DNA from: Roseomonas populi
Lineage (GTDB): Bacteria; Pseudomonadota; Alphaproteobacteria; Acetobacterales; Acetobacteraceae
Assembly (NCBI RefSeq): GCF_024594815.1
Contig: NZ_JANJOU010000009.1
Location: forward strand, 124,001-188,000
DNA: 64,000 bases
Direction: 5' to 3'
This document shows positions 56,131 to 64,000 of the stretch, in pieces (the stretch's first letter is position 1; each line of letters opens with the position of its first letter). Under the pieces are notes generated by a model that saw only the letters and a program-made list of their open reading frames with translations, made no database searches and was not told the DNA's origin. The translations under genes and the position numbers were made by a program.

Positions 56131-57414
56131 TCAGCCCTGTTCCACCCCGCACCAGTCGGCGATGAAGGCGGCCATGGAGAGCGTCGTCTTCTTCAGCAGA
56201 TCGAGGTTCGTCCGCTCGTCGAAGCCGTGATTCCCCTCGCCGCCCGGGCCGTAGCAGAGGGCAGGCATGGCGTAGTAGCGGCCGTAGTAGCGCGTGTCGT
56301 TCACGGCGGTGGAGAGCCGCGCTTCCATCCCCGCGCCGAAGGCCTGCTCATGCGCGGCGGCCAGCACGCGCTCCGCCTCGCTGCCCTCCTCCAGCACGTA
56401 GCCGTCCGCGACGAAGCCGTGCCAGGTGATCTCCGGCGGGTTGTTGGCAAGGAAGGTGTCGCCCGCCCGCGCCGCCTCCACCGCGCGCTCGATTCCCTTC
56501 TGCACCTCGGCCACCTCCATGGAGGGCGTGAGGCCGATACGGCAGTCCACCTCGCACCAGGAAGGCGTGGAGGAGGCCCAGTCGCCGCCGCGGATGATGC
56601 CGGGGTTGAACTTGATGGGGTTCTTCACCCCGCCGAAGGAGGGATCGGATTTCGCTTTCTCGTTCAGCTCCACGGTGAACTTCTGCAGCGCCTGGATCAG
56701 GTGCATGGCGGAAAGGATGGCGTTGGTGCCGCTGTCGGCCACCGCCACATGCACGGGCACGCCGCGCACGCGCAGGCGGAACCAGATGGTGCCGGTGTGC
56801 GCGCGGGTGATGGTGCCCGCCGTCGGCTCCGGAATCAGGCAGGCATCGGCGCGATAGCCGCGCAGCAGCGTGGAGAGGGCGCCATTGCCCGTGCTCTCCT
56901 CCTCCGTCACGGTCTGGACGTGGATGTCGCCCTTCGGCGTCAGCCCGGCCTCCTTCAGCGCGTCCATGGCGAAGACCATGGCGGCCACGCCCGCCTTCAT
57001 GTCGTTCGCGCCGCGGCCATAGAGCCAGCCGTCGCGCACCACCCCGGCATAGGGCGGGTGCGTCCACATGGAGGTCGGGCCCTCCGGCACCACGTCGATA
57101 TGGCCCTGCAGGATCAGGCTGCGCCCGCCCGCTTCCTTCGCGCGCTTCGTCGCCACCACCTGCACGGAGCCGGCGGGGTCCACATCCACCATCGGCGCCG
57201 CCTTCTCGTGCGATTCGAGCGGCACGTCGGCGAGGGTGTAGCGATCCACCTGGTAGCCGCGCCCGGCCATCTGCCGCGCGAACCAGTCCTGCAGCGGCGC
57301 TTCCCGCCCGCGCAGGCTGGGGAAGCGGACCAGCTCGGAGAGAAAGGCGGTCTCGGCCTCGAAGTTCTTCTCCACGGCGGCGCGCAGGCGGTCGAGGATG
57401 GCGGGATCGGGCAA
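56131..57414 (-). CDS. M20 family metallohydrolase (ArgE/DapE-like)
   Basis: A 427-residue zinc-dependent amidohydrolase. Metal-site motifs QGHIDVVPEG, GRGANDMKAG and the catalytic TEEESTGNG are intact. A dimerisation domain insertion occupies the middle (~200-320). Such enzymes deacylate N-acyl amino acids or cleave small peptides. The RraA-like gene follows within 4 bp, and a Bug binding protein is divergent, suggesting a local catabolic unit. Confidence 0.92.
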   Translation of the reverse strand: MPDPAILDRLRAAVEKNFEAETAFLSELVRFPSLRGREAPLQDWFARQMAGRGYQVDRYTLADVPLESHEKAAPMVDVDPAGSVQVVATKRAKEAGGRSLILQGHIDVVPEGPTSMWTHPPYAGVVRDGWLYGRGANDMKAGVAAMVFAMDALKEAGLTPKGDIHVQTVTEEESTGNGALSTLLRGYRADACLIPEPTAGTITRAHTGTIWFRLRVRGVPVHVAVADSGTNAILSAMHLIQALQKFTVELNEKAKSDPSFGGVKNPIKFNPGIIRGGDWASSTPSWCEVDCRIGLTPSMEVAEVQKGIERAVEAARAGDTFLANNPPEITWHGFVADGYVLEEGSEAERVLAAAHEQAFGAGMEARLSTAVNDTRYYGRYYAMPALCYGPGGEGNHGFDERTNLDLLKKTTLSMAAFIADWCGVEQG

Positions 57415-57575
57415 GGCGGGCGTCCTTTCGCGGTGCGGTGCGAATGGTTGCGCCGGGACGGGGCGGGAAGGAAGGGGCCGGGCGCCGTAAAGCCGGGACA
57501 GACCCGCGCTTCCCGCAATTGCGAGTGAGTTGCGGATTGGCTATCTCCGGCCCGCCTATCCGGACGGAGCCCGCC

Positions 57576-58586
57576 ATGGACCTCGCCAGCCCTCCACCGC
57601 GCCTCGCCCGTCGCAGGCTTCTGCTCGCCTCCGGGGCAGCCGCCATGCTCGCCACCCCGGCCATCGCCCAGACCGCCAATGGCCGCCAGCCCGTCACGAT
57701 CATCGTTCCCTTCACCCCCGGCGCGCCGCCCGACATCGTGGCGCGCGTGCTGGCGGAAGGGCTGCAGAAGCGGCTCGGCCAGCCCGTGGTGGTGGACAAC
57801 CGGCCGGGCGCCAGCGGCAATATCGGCGCCGGCCTCGTCGCCCGCGCGGCGCCGGACGGGCACACGCTGATGGTCCACACCACCACGCTGGTGATGAATG
57901 CCGGCCTCTACGCCAGCCTGCCCTACGACCCGCTGGCCTCCTTCGCCCCAATCGCGATGCTGACGGAGGTGGACTACGCGCTGGTGCTTCACCCGTCCGG
58001 CGGCGCCGACCTCGCGGAATTCATCACCCGTGCCCGCGCCCGGCCGGAGGCGCTGAACTACGCATCCCCCGGCATCGGCACGCCGCACCACCTGCTGATG
58101 GAGCTGTTCCAGCGCCAGGCCGGGCTGCGGCTGCTGCACGTGCCCTATCGCGGCACCGCCGGCGCGGTGACAGGCGTGACGGCGGGCGAGGTGCAGGCGA
58201 TGTTCATGCCCGTAAGCGGCGCGGCGGAGCTGACGCGCGGCGGCCCGTTGCTGGCCGCGGCCGTCACCGCCCCCGCGCGCCTCGCCCTGCTGCCCGAGGC
58301 CCTCACCCTGGCCGAGAGCGGGGTGGAGGGCGTGACGGTGCGGGACTGGTTCGGCCTTCTCGCCCCCTCGCGCGTGTCCCCGGCTGCGCTGGAGGGGCTG
58401 AACGAGGCGGTGAACGCCGTGCTGGCCGCCCCGGAGACGGTGCAGGCGCTGGAGTCGCAGGGCTACAACGTGGCCGGCGGCACGGCCGAGGCCTTTCGGC
58501 GGCGCATGGCTACCGACATGGAGCGCTGGGGCAGCCTGGTGCGAGAGGCCGGGATCACGGCGGACGGCCCCGCCCCGGGCCGCTGA
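57576..58586 (+). CDS. Bug-family binding protein divergent from the M20 hydrolase
   Basis: A 336-residue periplasmic binding protein with a twin-arginine-like signal (LARRRLLLASGAAAMLATPAIAQ), then VTIIVPFTPGAPPDIVAR, VVVDNRPGASGNIG and LHVPYRGTAGAV. A GGAG site precedes the ATG at 57576. It is divergent from the M20-RraA pair across about 160 bp, so it may bind their substrate. No TctAB genes adjacent. Confidence 0.9.
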   Translation: MDLASPPPRLARRRLLLASGAAAMLATPAIAQTANGRQPVTIIVPFTPGAPPDIVARVLAEGLQKRLGQPVVVDNRPGASGNIGAGLVARAAPDGHTLMVHTTTLVMNAGLYASLPYDPLASFAPIAMLTEVDYALVLHPSGGADLAEFITRARARPEALNYASPGIGTPHHLLMELFQRQAGLRLLHVPYRGTAGAVTGVTAGEVQAMFMPVSGAAELTRGGPLLAAAVTAPARLALLPEALTLAESGVEGVTVRDWFGLLAPSRVSPAALEGLNEAVNAVLAAPETVQALESQGYNVAGGTAEAFRRRMATDMERWGSLVREAGITADGPAPGR

Positions 58587-58656
58587 TGGCGGCGCGTTCC
58601 GCCAGCAGGCCCGAATCATGAACACGGTCCTTCCGCAACCGGGCCGGACACCCCAG

Positions 58657-59028
58657 ATGCTGGGCATGATCCGCGCCCTGTCCCTCCTCCCGTTTCTTGC
58701 CCTCGCCGCCTGCGCCACCGGGCCCACTCTGGACCAGCGGCTCTCCACCTTCGTCGGCCGATCGGAGCTGGAGCTGGTCTCCGCGCTCGGCGTGCCGACG
58801 CGGCACTACGAGACGGGCGGGCAGAAGTTCCTGCAGTACGACGAGCAGCGCACCGTCGCCTTCCCCGCCGGCTTCGGGGGTGGGCCCTTCTACGGGCCCT
58901 ACGGGCGCGGCTTCTACGGCGGCGGCTTCGTCGGCACCACTTACGCCCCCGTGCAGTGCGACGTGACCTTCGCGCTGAACGACGGCCGCGTCTCCGGCTT
59001 CAGCTTCCGCGGCCAGGGCTGCGCCTGA
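58657..59028 (+). CDS. Small putative lipoprotein
   Basis: A 123-residue protein with a lipobox (LALAAC) near residue 20 and a mature part containing an ELELVSALGVPTRHYETGG segment, resembling small outer-membrane lipoproteins of the SmpA/OmlA type in its short LVSALGVPT pattern, and a Gly-rich region (GGGPFYGPYGRGFYGGG). Start uncertain: 58618, 58657 and 58666 are all in frame; a short signal favours the last two. Function unknown. Confidence 0.7.
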   Translation: MLGMIRALSLLPFLALAACATGPTLDQRLSTFVGRSELELVSALGVPTRHYETGGQKFLQYDEQRTVAFPAGFGGGPFYGPYGRGFYGGGFVGTTYAPVQCDVTFALNDGRVSGFSFRGQGCA

Positions 59029-59042
59029 CCGGGTATAACGGA

Positions 59043-59068
59043 CCGGCTGCCGCCGAGAGGGCAGCCGG
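59043..59068 (+). terminator. Hairpin after the small lipoprotein
   Basis: A perfect 9-bp stem (59043-59051 with 59060-59068) with an 8-nt loop lies 14 bp past the lipoprotein stop. No T tract follows. Terminator-like. Confidence 0.4.
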
Positions 59069-59116
59069 GCGCCGCGGGATTGGCCCCGCCGCGCGCCGAG
59101 GGCTATAGGAGTGACC

Positions 59117-59842
59117 ATGCGCCGCCTCCCTCTCCTCCTCGCCCTGGCCGGCCCGCTGCTGGCCTCGCCCGCCTTTGCCCAGATGGGCGGCGGCATGGCG
59201 GGACGGGGCGCGCCCCCGCCGGCCGGCAACGCGGCCCGCCCGCCGCCGCCCGCCCTGCCCGGCCTGGCCAACCGCCGCGCGGTGGAGCCCATCCCCGCGG
59301 AGACGCCGAGCGCGAACCTCTCCCCCAACGATGCGATCTTCGACGCGGTGAACCGCGGCGACCTGGGGGCGGTGAAGGAGGCCATGAGCCGCGGCGCCGA
59401 CCTCAACGCCCGCAACCAGCTCGGCTTGACGCCGGTGGACGCGGCGGTGGACCAGGGGCGGACGGAGATCGCCTTCTATCTCCTCTCCGCCCGCGGCAGC
59501 GCCGGTAGCGGCCCGACCATGGCGCCGGAACCGACACCGACACCAGCACCGGCCCCCGCCGCGGGCCGCGGCCGGAACGGGCGTGAGGCGCCGGCCGCCG
59601 CCCGCGCCGAGGAGGCCGGGCCCGCCCGTCCCTCCGCCCTGCTGAGCGACCCGCCGCGCGGAGGCCGTACGGCCCCCACCGCCCCTTCCGCGCCCGTGCG
59701 CGCGCGGCTCTTCGCCGGGGATGGCGGCAGCCCGCGGCCGGAGATCGGCTTCCTCGGCTTCGACGCCGGCCGCCCCGCCGGGGCCGAGCCACTGCCCGAG
59801 GCCGTGGAGCGCCCCGCCGCGCGGCGCGGCCGCCGGGCCTGA
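59117..59842 (+). CDS. Exported protein with ankyrin-like repeats
   Basis: A 241-residue protein with a signal peptide (LPLLLALAGPLLASPAFAQ) and one to two ankyrin-type units (residues ~75-125: DAIFDAVNRGDLGAVKEAMSRG, NARNQLGLTPVDAAVDQG). The rest is Pro/Ala/Arg-rich and probably disordered. AGGAG precedes the ATG at 59117; a GTG at 59111 is the alternative. Location is periplasmic or outer membrane. Function unknown. Confidence 0.75.
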   Translation: MRRLPLLLALAGPLLASPAFAQMGGGMAGRGAPPPAGNAARPPPPALPGLANRRAVEPIPAETPSANLSPNDAIFDAVNRGDLGAVKEAMSRGADLNARNQLGLTPVDAAVDQGRTEIAFYLLSARGSAGSGPTMAPEPTPTPAPAPAAGRGRNGREAPAAARAEEAGPARPSALLSDPPRGGRTAPTAPSAPVRARLFAGDGGSPRPEIGFLGFDAGRPAGAEPLPEAVERPAARRGRRA

Positions 59843-59913
59843 ACCCGGCGCCCCCGCAGCGGCCCGGCCCGGAGGGCGGGGCACCCCCTGCCTTCCACCC
59901 TGCAGCAACCCTC

Positions 59914-60468
59914 GTGGCAGCACCGCCCGACCCGCCCCTGCCCGGCCCTGCCCAACCCGGCGCGCTCGTGCTCTTCAGCGTGGGCGGGGCCCTCTGCGCC
60001 CTCCCGCGGGAGGCGGTGCGCGCCCTGCTGCCGCTGCCGAGGCTGGACGCCCCGCCGGGCCTGCCGGCGCCCCTGGCGGGCTTTCTCAACCTCGGCGGCG
60101 CGGCTGTACCCGTGGTCGCCCTCGCGGCCCTGCTCGGCCTGCCGCCCGGCGAGCCGCACCCCTACCGCCACCTGATCCTGCTGGAGAGAGGGCGCGCCGG
60201 CGCGGCGGGGCCCGTGGCTCTCCTGGTGGACCGGGCGGCGGACGTGCTGCCGGCCGGGCTGCCCCTGCGCCCCGCGGATGAGGGCACCTCCCTCGGCGAT
60301 ACGGTGGCGGGCGCGGTGGAGCTGCCCGCGGAGTCCGGCGGCGGCACGGCCCATCTCCTCGCCCCGGAGCGCCTGCTGATGGCGCAGGAGGCGGCGATCC
60401 TGGAAGCGCTGGCGCGGCAGGCGCAGGAGAGGATGGCGCGGTGGGAGGCGCCCGGGGGCGCCGCATGA
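59914..60468 (+). CDS. CheW-like coupling protein 1
   Basis: A 184-residue CheW-domain protein that would link a chemoreceptor to a CheA kinase. The domain runs from ~residue 17 (LVLFSVGGALCALPREAVRALLPL) to ~140, with a helical tail. It starts at GTG 59914 and its stop overlaps cheR by 4 bp (ATGA). In Wsp systems one CheW precedes a CheR-TPR gene and another follows it, as here. Confidence 0.83.
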   Translation: MAAPPDPPLPGPAQPGALVLFSVGGALCALPREAVRALLPLPRLDAPPGLPAPLAGFLNLGGAAVPVVALAALLGLPPGEPHPYRHLILLERGRAGAAGPVALLVDRAADVLPAGLPLRPADEGTSLGDTVAGAVELPAESGGGTAHLLAPERLLMAQEAAILEALARQAQERMARWEAPGGAA

Positions 60469-61892
60469 GCGGCACGGCCGGGGAGCCGGCGTCGCCCGAC
60501 GGGGATTTCGCGCCGCTCAAGCGCCTGATCATCGCCCGCACCGGCCACGCCTACTACGAGGACAAGGACGCAGCGCTGTGGGAGCGGGTCCGCGCGCGCA
60601 TCCGCGCGACCGGCGCGGGGGGATCCGCGGGATACGCCGCCCTTCTGCGCGACCCGGCGGAGGGCGAGGCCGAGTGGGCCGCGCTGGAATCCGCCATTAC
60701 CATCGGCGAAACCTTCTTCTTCCGCGATGCCCGGCAATTCGCGGCCCTGCGGGACAGCATCCTGCCCGGGCTGATCGCGCGCCGAGCGGAGGCGAGGCGG
60801 CTGTGGATCTGGTCGGCCGGCTGCTCCACGGGGGCGGAGCCCTACTCCATCGCCATCCTGCTGCGCCGGCTGCTGGGCCCGGCGCACCGGGAGTGGAGCA
60901 TCACGATCCTCGGCACGGACATCAGCGAGGCGGCGCTGGCCGCCGCGCGCACCGCCCGCTTCTCCCCCTGGGCGCTGCGCGGGATGGGGGCGGCGGAGCG
61001 GGCGCGCGACTTCGTGCCCGTGGATGGCGGCCGCGCCTGGCAGCTGCGGCCGGAGCACCGCGGCACCGTGCGCTTCGAGCGGGGAAACCTGCTGGCACTG
61101 CTGGACGGCAGCCTGCCGCTGGGCATGACGGATTTCGACCTCATCCTCTGCCGCAACGTGCTGATCTACTTCGACCGGGCGCAGGTGCCGGCCATCGTGC
61201 GGGCCCTGGCCGGGCGGCTGCGGCCGGATGGCTGGCTCCTGCTGGGCCACGCGGAGCCTGACCCGGCCTACGGCGCCTTCCTGGAGGCCGTCACCCTTTC
61301 CGGCGCCACGGCCTGGCGCCCGATCCAGGGTCCGCCGGCCCCCTCCGCCCTCTTCCACCCGGCGCCCGAGGAGGCCTCGCAAGGGCCGGAGCCCTGGCAG
61401 CCCCTCCTTCCGCCCCTGGCGCCACCACCACCGGCCCGCCCGGCCCCGATCCTGCTGACCGCCGCCCCGGCGGCAGGGGATGACCTGCCCGCCGTGATCG
61501 GGCGGGCCCGCGCGGAGGCCGATTCCGGCGCGCTGGACGATGCAAAGGCCACGCTGCGCGCCGGGCTGCTGGCCCATCCCACCGCGGCGGCGCTGCACTA
61601 CTTGGACGCTCTCGTCGCGCGCGGCCTCGGCGATGCGGCGGCGGCCGAGGCGGCGCTGAGGCGCGCCCTCTACCTCGACAAGGGCTTCGTGGCGGCGCAC
61701 TACCAGCTCGGCCTGCTGCTGCTGGGCCAGGGCGCGGACGCGGCGGGGCGGCGCAGCGTGGCGAACGCCGCGCGTCTGGCCCGCGCCCTGCCTGGCGACA
61801 CCGTGCTGGAGGAAGGGGACGGGATGACGGCGGAAACCCTGCTCGGCCTCGCGCGGCAGCACCTGGATCAGCCGCTGAACGGGGCAGGCTGA
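60465..61892 (+). CDS. CheR methyltransferase with C-terminal TPR (WspC-like)
   Basis: A 475-residue methyltransferase that methylates chemoreceptor glutamates using S-adenosylmethionine. The N-terminal CheR domain covers ~15-275. Motifs are AGCSTGAEPYSIA (usually GEEPYS) and LCRNVLIYFDRAQV. A Pro-rich linker (~285-340) leads to TPR-like helices at ~345-470. This CheR-TPR arrangement is typical of WspC in biofilm-type chemosensory operons. It overlaps CheW-like genes at both ends (4 bp and 1 bp), so all are co-translated. Confidence 0.9.
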   Translation: MSGTAGEPASPDGDFAPLKRLIIARTGHAYYEDKDAALWERVRARIRATGAGGSAGYAALLRDPAEGEAEWAALESAITIGETFFFRDARQFAALRDSILPGLIARRAEARRLWIWSAGCSTGAEPYSIAILLRRLLGPAHREWSITILGTDISEAALAAARTARFSPWALRGMGAAERARDFVPVDGGRAWQLRPEHRGTVRFERGNLLALLDGSLPLGMTDFDLILCRNVLIYFDRAQVPAIVRALAGRLRPDGWLLLGHAEPDPAYGAFLEAVTLSGATAWRPIQGPPAPSALFHPAPEEASQGPEPWQPLLPPLAPPPPARPAPILLTAAPAAGDDLPAVIGRARAEADSGALDDAKATLRAGLLAHPTAAALHYLDALVARGLGDAAAAEAALRRALYLDKGFVAAHYQLGLLLLGQGADAAGRRSVANAARLARALPGDTVLEEGDGMTAETLLGLARQHLDQPLNGAG

Positions 61893-62485
61893 TGGCGCTG
61901 CGCTTCCTACCCAATCCGGGGATCCTCGGCACCGTCGGCGAGGCGCGCGCGGCGCGGCTGCTGGACGAGCGCGCCGAGGCCCTGGCCCGCCGCGGCGCGC
62001 CGGAACCGCCCAGAGGAGCGCCCGTGCTGGTCGTCGCCGTGGGAGCGGAAACCTTTGGCGTGCCGCTGGCGCGCGTGGCGGAGGTGCTGCCGGCCGAGCC
62101 CCCCTGCCCCCTGCCCGGCGCCCCGCCCGCCCTGCTGGGGCTGCGCGCCCGCGCCGGGCGGCTGCACGCCGTGCTGAACCTGGCCGCGCTGACCGGGGCG
62201 AACGCCGGCGATGCGCCGGAGGGCGGGCACGACGTGCTGCTGCGGCCGGGGCCCGGCGGGCGGCGCTTGGCGCTGCGCGTCGTTCGCGCCCTCTCCGCCG
62301 CCGAGCCGGTTCCTCTGCCGCCGGAGCGCGCGCCCGCCGGCCCGGGCGGCGCGGTGGCCTTCCACGCGATGCTGCCCGGCCCCGATCCGCACGGGACCGC
62401 CACCATCATCGCGGTGCTCGACCTCGACCGACTCCTGCGGCCCTATGCCGCGCCTTCCACAGCCCCAGACGCACACGGAGCCTGA
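61892..62485 (+). CDS. CheW-like coupling protein 2 (WspD-like)
   Basis: A 197-residue CheW-domain protein. An N-terminal helical extension (~1-40, RAARLLDERAEALARRG) precedes the CheW domain (PVLVVAVGAETFGVPLARVAEVLPA onward), as in WspD-type proteins. Its ATG shares one base with the cheR stop. The receptor gene starts 5 bp after its stop. Confidence 0.83.
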   Translation: MALRFLPNPGILGTVGEARAARLLDERAEALARRGAPEPPRGAPVLVVAVGAETFGVPLARVAEVLPAEPPCPLPGAPPALLGLRARAGRLHAVLNLAALTGANAGDAPEGGHDVLLRPGPGGRRLALRVVRALSAAEPVPLPPERAPAGPGGAVAFHAMLPGPDPHGTATIIAVLDLDRLLRPYAAPSTAPDAHGA

Positions 62486-62490
62486 CCCGC

Positions 62491-64000
62491 GTGTCCATCA
62501 CCAACCGCGCCCTGCTGGGCTTCGTCGCGCTCACACTGCTGACCATCCTCCTGGGCTTCTGGAGCCTGGACCAGTTCGAGGTGGTGCGGGAATCCACCCG
62601 CCTCGTCGCGACGCGGGACGGCAGCGTTTCGCGCCAGGTGGACGACGTGCGGAACGCGCAGATCAACCTGCGTAACACCCGGTCCCGCATCATGATCGCC
62701 TATCTCGGCCGCCGCGCCGCCCCGGAGGCCGCCCCCGCCGCCGTGCCGACGGCGGACTGGCAGCAGGGCAGCGCGCGCATGGCGACGCTACTGAACAACG
62801 CGCTCGTGGCCGCGCAGGGCTTCGCCGCCGGGGCCCTCGCGCCGGACCGGGTGGAGGCCTGGCAGCGCGTGATCGCCGCGCTGAACGAGGTGAACGCCGC
62901 GCTGCAGCGTCACCGGGACCGGGTGGAGGCGAAGCTCCGCTCCCTGGCCGCGGACGACGTGAACGCCGTGCTGGCCGCCGAGCCCGGCGTGGCCGAGAGC
63001 GCGACCGAGCTGGACCAGTCGCTGGACCGGGTGGACGCGGCGATGGAGCGCCTGGCGGTCATCGGGCAGCAGCGGCTGGACGAGATCTCGGAGCGCTCCC
63101 GCGTGCTCATCCTCGGTGGCATGGGGCTGGCGGTGCTGATCGCGGTGGCGGTCACCCTCCTCGTGCGGCGGGCCATCTCGAAGCCGCTCGAGGTGCTGGT
63201 GGAGTTCGTGCAGCGCATCGGCCGGGGCGATCTCTCCGGCACCCCGGCGCGGGAGGGAAGCGACGAGTTCGGGCGGCTGGGCGAGACGCTGAACGCCATG
63301 GTGGCCGGGCTGCGCGACCTGGCTCGCCAGAGCCGCGACGCCACCCACCAGCTGGACGCCGCCACCGCCGAGATCCGCGCGAGCACGCAGGAGCAGGCAG
63401 CCTCCGTGGAGGAGCAGCTAGCGGCTGTGCAGGAGACGGCGGCCACCGTGGACGAGATCACCCATTCCGGCAGCCAGATCGGTAAGCGCGCGCAGGAGGT
63501 GATCGCCGCCGCCCAGGCCACGGTCCGCACCAGCGACAGCGGGCTGCGCGCCGTGGAGGAGACGGTGCGCGCCATGGACAACATCCGCGAGCAGGCGGAG
63601 CGCGTGGCCGAGAACATCGTGGCGCTGAGCGAGAAGACCCAGGCCATCGGCGAGATCACCGCGACCGTGAACGACATCAGCGAGCGCAGCCACCTGCTGG
63701 CGCTGAACGCGGCCATCGAGGCGGCGGCGGCCGGGGAGCAGGGCCGCAGCTTCGCCGTGGTGGCGGCCGAGCTGAAGTCCCTCGCCGACCAGGCGAAGGA
63801 GGCGACGGCGCAGGTGCGCGCCAACCTCGGCGACATCCAGCGCGGCATCAACTCCTCCGTCATGCTGACGGAGGAAGCGGTGAAGCGCGCCGCCGCTGGG
63901 CGCGAGCGCACGGCGCAGAGCCACAAGACGATCCGCGAGATCACCGGCAGCGTGCAGGAGGCGGTGCAGACCTTCCAGCAGATCGTCGCCAGCACGAACC
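62491..64000 (+). CDS. Methyl-accepting chemotaxis protein, truncated by window edge
   Basis: An inner-membrane chemoreceptor, at least 503 residues, open at the right edge. It starts at GTG 62491 (SITNRALLGFVALTLL). The first membrane helix is ~8-25, a periplasmic helical sensor ~26-203, the second helix ~204-224, then HAMP ~225-277. The signalling domain reaches the hairpin tip near residue 395-415 (SHLLALNAAIEAAAAGEQGR). Methylation segments are present. It is the receptor of the CheW-CheR-CheW operon. A CheA, CheB and a response regulator are expected beyond the edge. Confidence 0.93.
   Translation, partial: MSITNRALLGFVALTLLTILLGFWSLDQFEVVRESTRLVATRDGSVSRQVDDVRNAQINLRNTRSRIMIAYLGRRAAPEAAPAAVPTADWQQGSARMATLLNNALVAAQGFAAGALAPDRVEAWQRVIAALNEVNAALQRHRDRVEAKLRSLAADDVNAVLAAEPGVAESATELDQSLDRVDAAMERLAVIGQQRLDEISERSRVLILGGMGLAVLIAVAVTLLVRRAISKPLEVLVEFVQRIGRGDLSGTPAREGSDEFGRLGETLNAMVAGLRDLARQSRDATHQLDAATAEIRASTQEQAASVEEQLAAVQETAATVDEITHSGSQIGKRAQEVIAAAQATVRTSDSGLRAVEETVRAMDNIREQAERVAENIVALSEKTQAIGEITATVNDISERSHLLALNAAIEAAAAGEQGRSFAVVAAELKSLADQAKEATAQVRANLGDIQRGINSSVMLTEEAVKRAAAGRERTAQSHKTIREITGSVQEAVQTFQQIVASTN

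Overview
This is about 64 kb of very GC-rich DNA (coding third positions almost all G or C). It most resembles an alphaproteobacterium of the Acetobacteraceae (Roseomonas-like). The grounds are the ileS-lspA-DUF3035-M16-M16 order, the DUF3297, DUF6111 and DUF1285 families, a complete petABC operon, several orphan tricarboxylate (Bug) binding proteins, and no plasmid, phage or insertion-sequence genes. No tRNA, rRNA, CRISPR array, transposase or integrase was found. The placement is inferred from gene families.

Layout. 0.17-5.0 kb: an NMT1-type binding protein divergent from an amidase, an AtzD/barbiturase-type ring-opening amidohydrolase and an FAD monooxygenase, which looks like an N-heterocycle ring-cleavage module. 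5.0-5.27 kb: a gene-free stretch with four perfect hairpins. 5.3-9.0 kb: two divergent glycosyltransferases. 9.1-13.2 kb: DUF3297, a cation/proton antiporter, a Bug protein and an enolase-superfamily enzyme. 13.5-20.2 kb: ileS, lspA, a lipoprotein and two M16 peptidases. 20.7-25.6 kb: a polyamine-like ABC transporter whose last cistron is an exported superoxide dismutase that appears to start at CTG. 25.7-30.3 kb: a 3-hydroxyisobutyryl-CoA hydrolase-like protein, a chalcone isomerase-like protein, mtnP and a GAF-GGDEF-EAL protein. 30.3-34.2 kb: petABC and divergent hemF. 34.2-41.6 kb: two Bug proteins, two small hydrophilic proteins behind a possible EcfG promoter, a tyrosine phosphatase, a flavin monooxygenase, HutD and an MsbA-like exporter. 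41.6-51.7 kb: DoxX, then DUF1285-NUDIX-DUF6111-cca divergent from MoxR-DUF58-DUF4159-VWA. 51.8-58.6 kb: nitronate monooxygenase, a PEP-CTERM protein behind a probable sigma-54 promoter, a peptide-binding protein, an RraA-like protein, an M20 hydrolase and a Bug protein. 58.6-64 kb: two small envelope proteins, then CheW, CheR-TPR, CheW and an MCP running off the right edge, a Wsp-like chemosensory operon.

Themes. Several regions deal with uptake and degradation of small organic molecules (binding proteins, amidases, flavin oxygenases). Others deal with the envelope, surface and signalling (glycosyltransferases, GGDEF-EAL, PEP-CTERM, Wsp-like system). The most notable points are the sigma-54 site at the PEP-CTERM gene, the CTG-started SOD in an NTGA-coupled transporter operon with a degenerate ATPase, the Wsp-like cluster, the ring-opening cluster, and a CAACCC-N-GGGTTG palindrome shared by the glycosyltransferase and c-di-GMP gene promoters.
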